Shown here: piece by piece, positions 21,326 to 30,948 of the stretch
How positions within the stretch are numbered: the first letter of the stretch is position 1
How the letters are laid out: every line of letters begins with the position of its first letter
Source: Symbiodinium natans
Taxonomy: Eukaryota > Sar > Dinophyceae > Suessiales > Symbiodiniaceae
DNA: 40,043 nucleotides
Reading direction: 5' to 3'
Assembly (NCBI GenBank): GCA_905221605.1
Contig: CAJNDS010001033.1
Location: 1 to 40,043 of the forward strand
Translations under genes and position numbers: made by a program
The notes under the pieces: model-generated
Seen by the model: the letters and a program-made list of their open reading frames with translations, nothing else
Databases searched by the model: none
Told to the model about the DNA's origin: nothing

Positions 21326-24300
21326 ATGGACATGATGCGGCGTCGCTCTGAGCCTGGACTGTCGCCAACGGCCAATGAAGCCGAAGGAAATCGTGGTGAT
21401 GGGGGTGAAGATCGACAACAAATGGTACAAGCACTGACAGAGGGAGGTTGCAATGATACAACCAACGCCTCAGGTGGAAAACGAAGTGGTTCCGGTTCAA
21501 GCAGCAAATCCTTTCTGGAGCGAGCGGGCTCAAGAAGAAATGAGACTTAGGCAGTCAAGGCCGGCAAGTCTTCCCGCGAGCGGAGGGGATAGGAGTGGTG
21601 AAGGTACGAGAAGACCGCCTTCGCTGCAAGATCTTTTGGGTCAGGAACCTGCACCTGTTGAGAGACCATCGTCAGGCTTAATGGGACAAATGGAACGAGG
21701 TACTATTGGTGGAGTGCAAGCCGACGAAGAACTCATTCCTGATGTTAGTGGTGAAGAGCAATCTGAAGATATGGCGGTGGTGAAGCGTGCGCTGAAAGAG
21801 TTGCTTGTGCAGACAAAGGAGCTGGGGAACAGGTTGCATCGGGTGGAGGAAAAAGCTATACCTCTGCTGCATCTGGGTCAGCTTCAAGGGCACGGAGCTC
21901 TGGAGTGGTGGACGCAAACACGGCATATCCTCTAGGAATGACTCCAGAGAAGCAGTACCTGCCAGGACAAGTTTTCTACACGGATGGTATGGGTGGTTTT
22001 TGGACTGTGTTGCCTGATGGGACATGGCTGCCTATTGAGGGCTACGACCTGCCAAAGGGTTGTGATCTTCAATCCTTGCCTGGGTCCAGGAAGGGGGATG
22101 TTCAAGTGGAGGATGAAAAAGAAGTGCCAATGATGCATGTAGCTGAAGGGAAGAAACCCTCCAGATTGCCTCCATTGAATTACCCCACGGGAGGTCCTGC
22201 AAGTTGTGGATATGCAAGTGGACCACCTGGTTTAACACATGTTCCGATTACCTCCGTGCCGTCAGGTGTTGATGGTTCTGCCGCACCTGTGGGGAACCAG
22301 CCCAGTTTTGTTTCAGCTCGGGAAACTGCAACGCAAGAGAACTCAGCAGGATCGGGTGGATATACAATGGTGGATGATGTTCCGTATCGGTGGAAAATGG
22401 TCGCTGGGAAGTTGGAATTAGAAAAGGTTCCGCTCACAGCTGTTGCGCCCGGTATAGGACATGGACTACCTCAAGGGCCTGGTGGTAGGGTCAGTTTACC
22501 TCCTGGAGCAGTGGTGCCACGTGGTATGCCAATCACTGGTGATAGTTCTGGAACCGAACGTCCGGAGGCTCTCGGGAAGCATGTGATGAGCCTTCCAACT
22601 TTGGCAGACTACACACCAAGCAATCCGACGGCACTGGGTGATTGGATCGCAATGATCGAACCAATGTTGTCTTCGCTGACAGATACAGGAAGAGTGTGGT
22701 GGCAATGCGTCTACTCAAAGGCATATCAAGCGTATGCCAAATGGTTGAGTGTTTCTCCGCTGGAAAGGTTGGGCATCAAGGCTGAGCTGGAAGGGCTCAA
22801 AGTGGTTCAAACTGTGCATGTTTTGTTGGAGCAGAGAGCGGTGTCTTTGCTGCTACAGGCGATCCCGGAGACCGAGATCGTTTCCACTCGAATGTTGGGG
22901 TCAGTGATGATATTTTACAAATTGCTGACGGTCTACCAACCAGGTGGAGCAAATGAGCGCAGCACAATGTTGAACTTCTTGGTGCAACCATCTCCAGCAA
23001 CCTCGATCTCAGAGGCCATAAAGGGAGTGCGTCAATGGGCGCAATGGCGTTCCCGATTGAGGGAGTTGAGAGCGGCTGAGCCGGACGCTACCTTGCTTAT
23101 CAAGGGATTGGATGGTTTGTCATCCGCGTTGCTGGCGAAACACCCTACGGTTCATTTCAGAGTGGCATCCTTTCGGGAGAAATTGGGGGTGGACTACTCG
23201 CCGACCTCTGAAACTGCGACAAAACTAGCTGAAATGTTACAGGCAGAGTTTGAACTGCTATTGCATAGTGCTGGTGAACAAGAGGTGAAGCAGGACTCGG
23301 ACGCCAAGAAAAGGGCCAGGTTAAACAAGGCCCAAAAGGGAACTGGTGACGAGACAGAGGAGGGTGACAAAGGCAAAGGGAAAGGAAAAAGGTACAGCGG
23401 AGATGGTGAACGTCCTTTCTGTTGGATATATGGGAAGACCGATGCGGGGTGCAAGTTCGGATCCCGCTGCAAATTTCGCCATGACAAAGACTCCCTTGAG
23501 CGAGGAAGATGTTTTGAGTGTGGGGCCGTTGGCCATCTGCAGCCGCAATGTCCATATAAGGATGGTGCAAGTTCCAATGTGGACTCAAATCCTGAGAGGA
23601 GTAGATCTAAAGGGAATTCTCCCAAAGGGGGAAAGGGCGGCAAAGGTGCGAAATGGGGAAATGCCAAAAAGGCAGAGGTAGCTGAAGGGGGAGATGAGAC
23701 GGCTAATGCGGGATTGGATAAAGGTTCTGCAAGTCCCTCGTCGCCATCAACGGCCAATCAGGTCCTTGTTGAAGCGAAAGAGGTGCTGAAATCTATGAAG
23801 CTGTCATCAGAACAGTCGGCATCAAACGGGGATCCCAGTATTCGAATGTTATGTGGCTCTGGGCTGCTTCAGCAGGAAGGGAGAGTGGCGTTGGTGGATA
23901 CAGCTGCTACGCATCTTGTGCGGACGCTTTTTCCATGGGAATGTTTACCAGACACTACTGTTATGGTGCAAAGCGCGCTTGGTGGTGTGACAATGAGGAT
24001 TACAGAGAAAGGGACGTTGATTAGGGAAGACAATGGGCCCCTGATTATCCCTCTCTGGTTGATTTTGGAGTTTGGGGCGAACCTCACTGTGATCAATGGG
24101 ATGTGTCACGTGGGGGCAAAATCTTCGCTGGACCAGCTCTTGTGGTTTGAACATGGCTGTTTGGTTATGGATTACAAAACAGCTGAAAAAATGGTTTTGC
24201 ATGCTGAAGGGCAGCGTGTATCTTGGTCCCATTCTCAATGGAGGAATGGAAGGGCGGACTGTGGAGTCGGTTCGTCGGATGCCACGTTGTTGCCGAAGCA

Positions 24301-27300
24301 GGGAGAAGGCCGAGGAGTATGCGTTCTACATGTGGCCAGGGTTTCTGACACCAATGAGTGTTCGGGAATGGGCATGTTGGACTCGGGAGCATCACATCCT
24401 CTCAGATCACTTCGTCCTGGTGAACAGCTTCCGCAGCAAAAGGTGTTGGTGTCTTTAGCTGTTGGATCTCGGGAGATGTGTATTACCCCAGGTGGGACCC
24501 TGGTAACTCCTGAAATGGTAGATCCACTAGTGCCAATTGGCAAAGCGAGCGCCTTGGTTGGTCTCAGAGTTCAGTGGCGTGGTGGCAAGTGCACAGCCTC
24601 ACATCCTGTTCTGGGGGAACTTCGCGTTCGTGATCTGAATGGGTGCCCTTGTTTAGAAAAGGAGGTGGCGCTTCAGATCATTGATGAAATGGATTGGTGC
24701 TCACCAAAGCAAGCTTTGAAGGTGGCACGTATGGTTCAAGGGTGTCCGAATACGGACAACGAGGTGGCTGTAAAAACGTCGTTGCAAAGCGCAGCGCGGA
24801 CAGCGTCAGCGAATGAGGAGGAGTTCGTCCAGGCATGCTGGCGATTTCTTCGGTGGTATTATGGGGATATACCAGAAAATATGCTGATGGAGCTGTTGCC
24901 ACGTGGAGATATTGCGGCGTTGCCTTTCAACCGTCATAAAAGGAGACGGCTGGCACGAGCAAAAAGGGTGGTGGTACACCTATTTTCGGGGAAACAAAAA
25001 TGGCATTTTCCCAGTCGGGATGTGGAGGTACTGGAGCTGGATTTGACAAAAGGCGGTGACCTACATAATTCGAGCGTCTGGAAGTATCTTCTGCATCTGG
25101 CGGCTGAAGGAAAGGTGGTTGCTGTGGTTGGAGGACCTCCATGCAGGACAGTGTCAAGGTTGAGAGGTGAAGACGGTGGTCCACCTGTATTACGCCGGCG
25201 CTGTGGGCCTGAACGGTTGGGATTAAAGAGTCTTCCTTGGCCACATCAAGAATTAGCTCAAAAGGATGGTGTTTTACTTCTGAAGATGCTTTTCCTATAT
25301 GACGTGGCGGTGCATTCAAGGTGTGGAACTGCTGAAGTCATCAATGGAAGTTCTGTCTTCTTTGGCATGGAAAGCCCTGGGGACCCTGAACTCATAGGGA
25401 AAGATTTCTCTCAGAACGGCAAAACGGTCTTGAGTGCTGAGGATCTGGTGGATGGTTCTCAGGAAGGGCTCTCAAGTCCTACCTTCTGGAGTTGGCCAGA
25501 GGTGAAAAGCTTTTGTGAGCGTTATGGAATGTACGCTGCACACTTTGATCAAGGAGCATTGGGACATGCTCTGGTGAAACCTACGACTTTCCTGGTGTCT
25601 GATATGGAACTATGGGAATCGTTGGAACAGGTTCGCGTGGTTGTTCCGTGGTCGGCAACATTCGCTTCTACCCTGGAAGAGCGTATTGGACAATCCTCTA
25701 TATGGGCGCGATGGGCGTTTGGATTGGTTAAAAGAATACGTCACAGGTTGGCACAATGGTTGCATGAGAGCGATGCTGAACGGGAAGCTATGGTGTTAAA
25801 AAAAGAAGAACGAGAAGGGACGTTACGGAGGTTGACGACTGAGGAGCGAGCTTTCCGTGACCATTGCCTAAGGGGGCATATTCCTTTCAGACGTGATTGT
25901 CAAATCTGTGTGTCTGCCGCTGGAAAAGAGCGTCGCCATTTGAGGCGAAAGCATGGGGATGCTTACACTTTATCATTGGACTTAGCGGGTCCATACAAGT
26001 GTTCGAAGGATGCTCACCAGCAGAAGCCACGACACGCTGTTATTGGTGTGTATCAATTTCCAATGTTGGATCCCAATGTGGGTCGCCCTCCAGAAAAGGA
26101 GGAAGATGCGGATGAGGTGGAAGATCACGTGGCAGATGAAGGTGCTGGTGTTGGAGAATGGTTAGGCGATGCAGTCGCGAACTTCGAGGAGGAAGGCTCT
26201 GCACCGGTGGAACCTGCGCCAGTTCTGGAGGCGGAGGTGTTGAAAATTCAAGCTTCTGAGAAATCCTGGAAGGAACTGAAGGACCACTTGACCCAACCTG
26301 TCCGTATGATCAACTTCGTTATGGTGGAGCCGATTGTGGATAAACAGCAAACAACTGTTTTGTCGGCAGTTCAAAGGATGATGGTGCGCTTGCAGAGACA
26401 TGGGTATCCGGTGTTGAGAATCCACTCAGATCGAGCGGGGGAGTTTGTCAATGCACGCTTCCGGTCCTTTTGTGAAACTCGTCTGATATATAGGACCACT
26501 GGTGATCCTGGAGTCCCGCAAACAAATGGGCGCGCTGAAGCATGTGTGAAACGTGGTGTCAGGTCGCTCTTAAAGGAGGCGCGACTCGGGCCGGCGTACT
26601 GGGCACTGGCTGCTCGCCATTGGTCAATGTTACGGTGGCAGAAAGCTGAAAGGGAGTTGGGGTTAAATCCTAAAGCATTGCTTCCTTTTGGTGCTCAGAT
26701 TCAAGTCAAACGTCGTCCGTGGGAGTTGCTGGGTCCGGATGGAACAAAGAAAGGTCGGCAATGGGTCGATCGTACGCAGCCTGCGCTTCTTTTGGGTCCA
26801 TGCGATGACCTACCTGGTGGTTATTGGGTGGAAGCTCAAGGGACTGCAAAAGATCCGGATGAACTGGTGTTATTTCCCTGCACTACGATTTTTTCCAATA
26901 TAAAGGAACCGCCTGAATTGGAGCTGGAAGGGGTGGTAGAAGAACAGGAGCCTTCTCCTCCAGAGCATCGTCTCAAGGGGAAAAAACCGGCGCTTCGGTT
27001 TGCTGATGAGGAAGGACCTCCTTTACCTCCGCCTCGCGATCCTCCAGTTCGCCATCGGTTGATGGAGAAAAGCCCGGCCTCTTCACTGCGTGGTCATGTG
27101 GGCTCCTTGCGCTTGCTTCGCAAGCGGGGGGAGAGTCCGCCCTTAGAAATTTTCGAGGATGACATGCAGGGTCTGGGGGAGCTGGAAGAAAATGCAGATG
27201 TTGAGGACAATGTTCCTGGTGATGAGTATTGGCCGACTTGCTGTTCTCCTCATGAAAATGCTTATTTGGTCTGCAAAAGTGAGACTGCTGGGGATGGAAC

Positions 27301-30300
27301 ACAGTTGGAAAAAGAAGAGCAAAAAGCCAAGTCAATGTATGAAAGGTCTATGTATGATTACGTGGACTGCGAGGAGCTTTTGGAAGGGATTGTATACCCA
27401 AAGAGGGTGAATCGAAGAGGTGGTATCAACAATTGGTGCGCAAGTACGCGAGCTCTGGTGTTGGGCCACTATACTCATGGCGGAGTGTGTGGTATCACAA
27501 AAGAGACTCATCGAAGACCATGGCTATGTCGTTATTTGGCATCATTCGTGAGGCACCACAATCCTGAAGCCAAATTTTCTGCTCTTCAGATCTCATGCAA
27601 TGCTCCGGTGTCATTGCATAGGGATAGTCACAATGAAAAGCATTGCTGCAATTATGTGTGTGGCTTTGGTGACTATAAAGATGGTCAGCTGTGGGTTGAG
27701 GATGAAAAGGTCTTAGAGGAAGGAGCTGAAGTGGTGGAGCAATCCTATGGGAAGAAAGTCTTACCTGGAAAATTGGTGGATATCCACTGGAACTTCATGT
27801 CGTTCTTTCCGAGAAAGCTGCATGGTCCTATGCCTTGGAAAGGGAACAGGGTATCCTTGACAGGGTACACACCTGTTTTTATGGAGCGTTTGAGCTACAA
27901 GGATAGGTGCTATCTTCTCCAATGCAAGTTTCCTCTTCCGGAACCACAAGCTGAAGAAGGTGAAAAAAGGAAGTGGTTAAAAATGACGTTGAAAGAGACC
28001 TCGCTGGACGACCTTGCAGAGGAAGTCGACTACGCTGTGTTCGAAGCGCATCAATGGGCTCTAGAGGAGCATTTGAGTATTCGACGCCTAATTGCTGAAC
28101 AGGAATGTTGCATTTTGGACGAGTTCCATGGATCGGCCAATGAGTCGAATGAGGAAAAAGGATCAGAGACTAGAGAATGGCTGGTTAAAGCAAAAAGGGC
28201 TGAGGAACAGCTATCGAAGTTTTTGGTCAAAGCAGCTCAAGTTCAGCAAATGGTACAAGAAAATACCGCGCTTGAGGCAGCGGAGGAGGTTGAGTTCCTG
28301 CAAACAAAAACAATCCCTACACAAGAAGCCATGCAAGAACTGGAAAAGTGGAGGGAATCATTGTCGGACGAGGTGACGTCTTTGGTGAAAGAGTTGGAGG
28401 TGGTAGAACCAACAACTCAAGAAAAGCTGGACAAATTGGCGGAAGAGCCTAATGCACCGGTGATTGAGTACGTTCCCAGTCTGGTGGTGTTTACCCGGAA
28501 GCAAGGGACAGGGAGGCGACGTGCCCGTATCTGTGCATGTGGAAACTTCATTTCGTCAACGGCAGCTACAGAATATGAAGGGCCGAGGTCACTCAGTCGT
28601 CACTCGCTGTACGCTCCAGGTTTAGATTCAACTACATTCAGGTGTCAAGTGAGGCACGCAGCATATATGGTGTGGATCATCGCTGGCTTAGACATTTCCA
28701 AAGCTTTTCTGACGGCGCCGATGAATAGGGCGCAAAGAGAAGGGCGTTTGGTGGTGGTGCAGCCCCCAAGGGCGGCGGTGAAATTGGGTCTTTGCACAAA
28801 GGAGGAGCGGTGGATTGTGAGAAAGGCCTTGTACGGTTTGGCCGAAAGTCCTGCAGCATGGGTGGAGTGGCGAGACCAACGTCTTCAAGGTATGTCTTGG
28901 GTGTCAAAGGATGGACAAGCAATGAGCTTTCAGAGGTCCAATGCAGACCCAAGTCTGTTCCTTATTATGGCACAAGAAAAGCCGGAAGGTGCAAGCAAGT
29001 TGGTAGGGACAATGGGTCTTTACGTGGATGATTTTTTGATGGCTGGGACTATGACAGTGCTCCGGGAGGCCTTGGAACAGATTAGGAAGGAGTGGAAAAC
29101 TTCTGAACCCGAGTTCTGTGGTCCAGGCTGCGGTGATGGATTCCTGAAGTTTTTGGGTGTCCAAATCTGGTATCGAAATGGCAGCTTCTTTCTCAACCAG
29201 GAGGACTTTGTGAGAGATTTGCTGAACCGACGAGGGTATCAGATCGATGAAACTGGAAAAGGGAGTAACCTGCCAATGGTGAAAGAAACTCCAGGTGAAG
29301 AAGAGGAGGTGGATATTCCTTCCTTGCGAGCGGCTCAAGGTGCCGTAGGGGAGTTCCTCTGGGTGGCAATCAAAACTCGACCTGATTTGGCGTTCTGCAC
29401 GAGCCAGTTGTCTTTGTGGACATCCCGAAGGCCACGATTTGTGGTTAAAAAGGCTGAGGAAGTTTTCCGATACCTTGCTGCAACTCCAACGTTAGGCTTG
29501 ACGTTCGGAGCAATCGCAACATGCGAAAAAGAAAGAAATGAGGTGTTGCGTTATGGACGAGGCGTTAAGGTGGTGGAGTCCTACGCGGATGCCAGCTTTG
29601 CAGCAGGTGAAAATGAAAAGAGCCACTCAGGAGCGGTGGTGGTGTGGGGTGACTGTCCAGTGATGTGGGCAACACAAAGACAATCAACGGTGGCTTTAAG
29701 TACAGCTGAAGCTGAATTACATGCGTCCATAGAGGGAGCAACGATGATTCAGTCGTGCACCCCTATAATTGCCGCTTTGGTTGGAACAGGTGAAGAATCG
29801 CTGCAAAAAGTGCTGTATACAGATTCGGTTTCAACGTGCTCGATCATTCAATATCCTGCTGGAAGCTGGAGAACAAGACACCTGAGAATTCGAGCAGCCG
29901 GTGTCAGGTCTCTGGTGGACCGTGGTTATATGGTGATAGCGCACCTTCGCGGTGAGTATATGATCGCTGACCTGTTGACTAAGTTAATGAGTGGACAGGT
30001 GTACGCAAAGCAAAAGGCACTTTGGGGTCTCAGACTGTTGGTTCAAGGAACTGACTTGAAAAAAGCCTCGCTTGCAATGGCGGTCATGATGGTGGCTGCA
30101 TCTCTGCAAGGGATGGCAACTGGTGGCGAAGAAGTGTCCACGGCTGGATTCTTTTGCTCAAAAGAAGGGGTGTGCAAGGTCGCCAACACGTCTACGGTGA
30201 TGGTTCTGGCTCAAGGTATTGAAATGGTTGTCAACAATTCAGACCTTGTTGCGTGTTTGGTGGCAGCAATTATACTCTGGGAACTGGCATGGTGCCTCTT

Positions 30301-30523
30301 TCGACGGCTGTATAAATGGCTGTGGATCAAGAAAGCGGTGGTTATTCCTGCGAGTGCCACTTTGTATACAACAGTGGGTGGGAACTGTATGCACGCAAGC
30401 AGTGACTGTGATGTTCTGCGATATTCACAGCCCAGGGCTAAGACGCTTTGTAAGCATTGCCTCAAGGATGGCTGGGTGGTGAATGCTGAGTTCCTTGGTG
30501 AGGAACGGGCCGCTGGAACGTGA
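21326..30523 (+). CDS. Ty1/copia Gag-Pol polyprotein with methyltransferase-like and dioxygenase-like domains
   Basis: A single fused Gag-Pol. I place the start at ATG 21326, 62 bases after the LTR, because protein-like sequence begins there. The frame is then broken twice: one extra base near 21441-21448 and one missing base at the A run 21850-21854. From 21743 the frame is open to the TGA at 30521 (2872 codons from 21905). Order by position: Gag N-terminus rich in Pro/Gly; capsid-like helical region 22590-23260; CCCH finger and CCHC knuckle 23420-23551; two retropepsins (Asp 23897, Asp 24380); C5-methyltransferase-like 24960-25620; integrase 25862-26900; 2OG-Fe(II) dioxygenase-like 27400-27900; coiled coil 28140-28440; reverse transcriptase 28460-29500; RNase H 29575-30020; membrane segment and Cys/His tail to the end. 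All core catalytic residues of protease 2, integrase, RT and RNase H are visible. If the two indels are real this copy cannot make full Gag-Pol; homopolymer sequencing error is the alternative. Confidence 0.93.
22590..23551 (+). other. Gag capsid-like region, CCCH finger and CCHC knuckle
   Basis: 22590-23260 encodes a helical region with LGDWIAMIEPML and later KGVRQWAQWRSRLRELR, consistent with a copia-type capsid. A Lys/Gly-rich basic linker follows. Next comes a C-x9-C-x5-C-x3-H finger (CWIYGKTDAGCKFGSRC...H, 23420-23482), then the retroviral-type zinc knuckle C-x2-C-x4-H-x4-C (CFECGAVGHLQPQC, 23510-23551). The knuckle binds element RNA in known Gags. A CCCH finger beside it is unusual and probably also binds RNA. 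Confidence 0.8.
23840..24130 (+). other. Retropepsin-like domain 1 (degenerate)
   Basis: GRVALVDTAATHLVRTL holds an Asp-Thr-Ala in place of the usual Asp-Ser/Thr-Gly (Asp codon 23897). Downstream spacing (LPDTTVMVQSALGG, MRITEKGTL) parallels domain 2, so this is a tandem duplicate of the protease. The altered active-site triplet suggests it may be inactive or pair with domain 2. Confidence 0.6.
24340..24660 (+). other. Retropepsin domain 2 (aspartic protease)
   Basis: MLDSGASHPLRSL carries the canonical Asp-Ser-Gly-Ala-Ser-His string of copia proteases (Asp codon 24380), followed by LPQQKVLVSLAVG and a GTLVTPE stretch. It presumably matures the polyprotein as a dimer. Confidence 0.8.
24960..25620 (+). 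other. Cytosine-5 DNA methyltransferase-like domain
   Basis: Motif I-like VVVHLFSG (24968-24991, SAM-binding position), an acidic ELDL strand (motif II position), motif IV VAVVGGPPCRTVSRLR with the catalytic-type Pro-Cys (GGPPC 25130-25144), a motif VI-like FFGMESPGDP (25361-25390) and, near the end, GALGHALVKPTTFLVSD, similar to the Gly...Lys-Pro-Thr string of phage-type C5 enzymes. The motif order fits the family, but motif I lacks the second Gly pair and the ~220-residue domain is short. It lies between protease 2 and integrase. Retrotransposon-borne C5 methyltransferases have been reported in dinoflagellates and a charophyte alga; whether this one is active is unknown. Confidence 0.65.
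25862..26900 (+). other. Integrase with acidic insert (HHCC zinc site, D,D35E core)
   Basis: The zinc site is HCLRGH...CQIC (25862-25909). Core residues are Asp in LSLDLAGPY (codon 25979), Asp in IHSDRAGEF (26429) and Glu in NGRAEACVK (26537). The Asp-to-Glu spacing is exactly 36 residues (D35E). The first two Asp residues are 150 residues apart, far more than usual, because about 26085-26290 encodes an acidic Glu/Asp-rich insert. A copia-type C-terminal part (LPFGAQIQVKRRPWELLG) follows. Confidence 0.9.
27400..27900 (+). other. 2-oxoglutarate/Fe(II) dioxygenase-like domain
   Basis: The H-x-D iron-binding pair is in VSLHRDSHN (His codon 27617, Asp 27623), followed by CNYVCGFGDYKDGQLWVED, a strand pattern of the double-stranded beta-helix. 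The distal His is in FFPRKLHGPMPW (27821) and a 2OG-binding Arg in NRVSLTGYTP (27848), nine residues after it. The two His residues are 68 apart. Order and spacing match the 2OG-Fe(II) oxygenase superfamily (AlkB, prolyl hydroxylase, TET/JBP). Substrate is unknown; base oxidation is an inference. No such domain belongs to the standard copia plan. Confidence 0.6.
28140..28440 (+). other. Coiled-coil linker between dioxygenase-like domain and RT
   Basis: About 100 residues very rich in Glu, Lys, Leu, Ala and Gln with heptad-like hydrophobics (KAKRAEEQLSKFLVKAAQVQ, AMQELEKWRESL, SLVKELEVV). Probably a coiled coil; it may mediate dimerisation. Confidence 0.6.
28460..29500 (+). other. Reverse transcriptase (copia type)
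   Basis: Catalytic Asp in AGLDISKAFLTAP (codon 28691), KALYGLAESPAAW typical of copia RTs, and the YVDD box (GLYVDDFLMAG, 29021-29032). Downstream FLGVQIWYRNG and the thumb/connection strings AVGEFLWVAIKTRPDLAF are also family hallmarks. Copies element RNA to DNA. Confidence 0.95.
29575..30020 (+). other. RNase H (copia type)
   Basis: Catalytic Asp in YADASFA (codon 29588), Glu in STAEAELHAS (29708 or 29714), Asp in YTDSVST (29822), and the copia-type end RTRHLRIRAAGVRS ... LRGEYMIADLLTK. Degrades the RNA strand of the RNA-DNA hybrid. Confidence 0.92.
30060..30520 (+). other. C-terminal tail with membrane segment and Cys/His motif
   Basis: After RNase H the protein continues about 160 residues. 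A hydrophobic helix (DLVACLVAAIILWELAWCLF, about 30241-30300) followed by basic residues looks like a membrane anchor. An earlier weaker hydrophobic stretch is at about 30075-30120. The end carries GNCMHASSDC and LCKHC, a possible zinc site. This tail is not part of standard copia Pol; it has no signal peptide and no fusion-protein features, so I do not call it an envelope. Confidence 0.55.
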
Positions 30524-30700
30524 ATTTTCCAAGTACGAGGTGAAGAAATCCTCAATGGTTAAGGATTCAGCCAATGAGCTGAAGGTTCGTCCTGGATGAC
30601 GTTAAACCATAATGTGCATTTCAAGCAGCTGGCTGCTGCCTAAATGGCGGTTTTTGGCCAAAGAACGGCATCTCCAATGTGTCCTAGGAAATCCTAGGAC
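30524..30700 (+). other. 3' untranslated region of the retrotransposon
   Basis: Non-coding spacer between the Gag-Pol stop and the polypurine tract. It contains TCCTAGGAAATCCTAGGA (30682-30699), two copies of the palindrome TCCTAGGA two bases apart. Confidence 0.7.
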
Positions 30701-30708
30701 AGGGGGAG
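30701..30708 (+). other. Polypurine tract
   Basis: AGGGGGAG lies immediately before the 3' LTR, the expected place for the plus-strand primer. Confidence 0.85.
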
Positions 30709-30929
30709 TGCGGAGCTGCAACTGGTATTGTAGAAAAGAGTTGGTGATGAGAGTTGAAGGGGTCAATGAACCCGGATATTTTTGGCTCAAGAAACGTGGG
30801 CAATGCGCCCTACGGAAAAGGTGTGTTTGGTTGTGCTTTGGGTTTTGTCTTCGGTTGTTCCAGGGGAATCAAGGGCTTCTGTTGGGGCTGACTGTTTTGT
30901 TCCCTGTCCTCCTTCGGTTGCCCCCCGTA
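30709..30929 (+). repeat. 3' LTR (221 bp)
   Basis: Same as the 5' LTR apart from one substitution (30750 A). Contains the same DinoSL-like sequence at 30772-30791. Followed by the target duplication CCCTA at 30930-30934. Confidence 0.95.
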
Positions 30930-30948
30930 CCCTAAATCCCGAACCCGC

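Larger units (their letters stand above)
21043..30929 (+). mobile_element. Complete Ty1/copia-type LTR retrotransposon (9887 bp)
   Basis: Two direct 221 bp LTRs (21043-21263, 30709-30929) bound an internal region with a primer binding site, gag-pol and a polypurine tract. The 5 bases before the element (21038-21042, CCCTA) equal the 5 bases after it (30930-30934), the target duplication size typical of Ty1/copia elements. The domain order protease-integrase-RT-RNase H is diagnostic of Ty1/copia (integrase before RT). The LTRs differ at one seen position (21084 G / 30750 A), so the insertion is recent. The empty site would have been a CCCTAAA tract. About 9.9 kb is long for a copia element and reflects extra domains. 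Two single-base indels break gag. Confidence 0.97.

Noticed and set aside
21850-21854. Programmed -1 frameshift between gag and pol
   Set aside because: The break lies in the middle of the Gag N-terminus, upstream of capsid and zinc knuckle, is matched by an opposite shift 400 bases earlier, and lacks a canonical slippery heptamer in the zero frame.
22180-29338. Minus-strand and off-frame open frames over Gag-Pol
   Set aside because: Shadows of the plus-strand polyprotein, which carries all recognised catalytic motifs.
30060-30520. Envelope gene at the 3' end of the retrotransposon
   Set aside because: It is in the same frame as Pol, has no signal peptide, cleavage site or fusion-like segment; only one clear membrane helix and a Cys/His motif.
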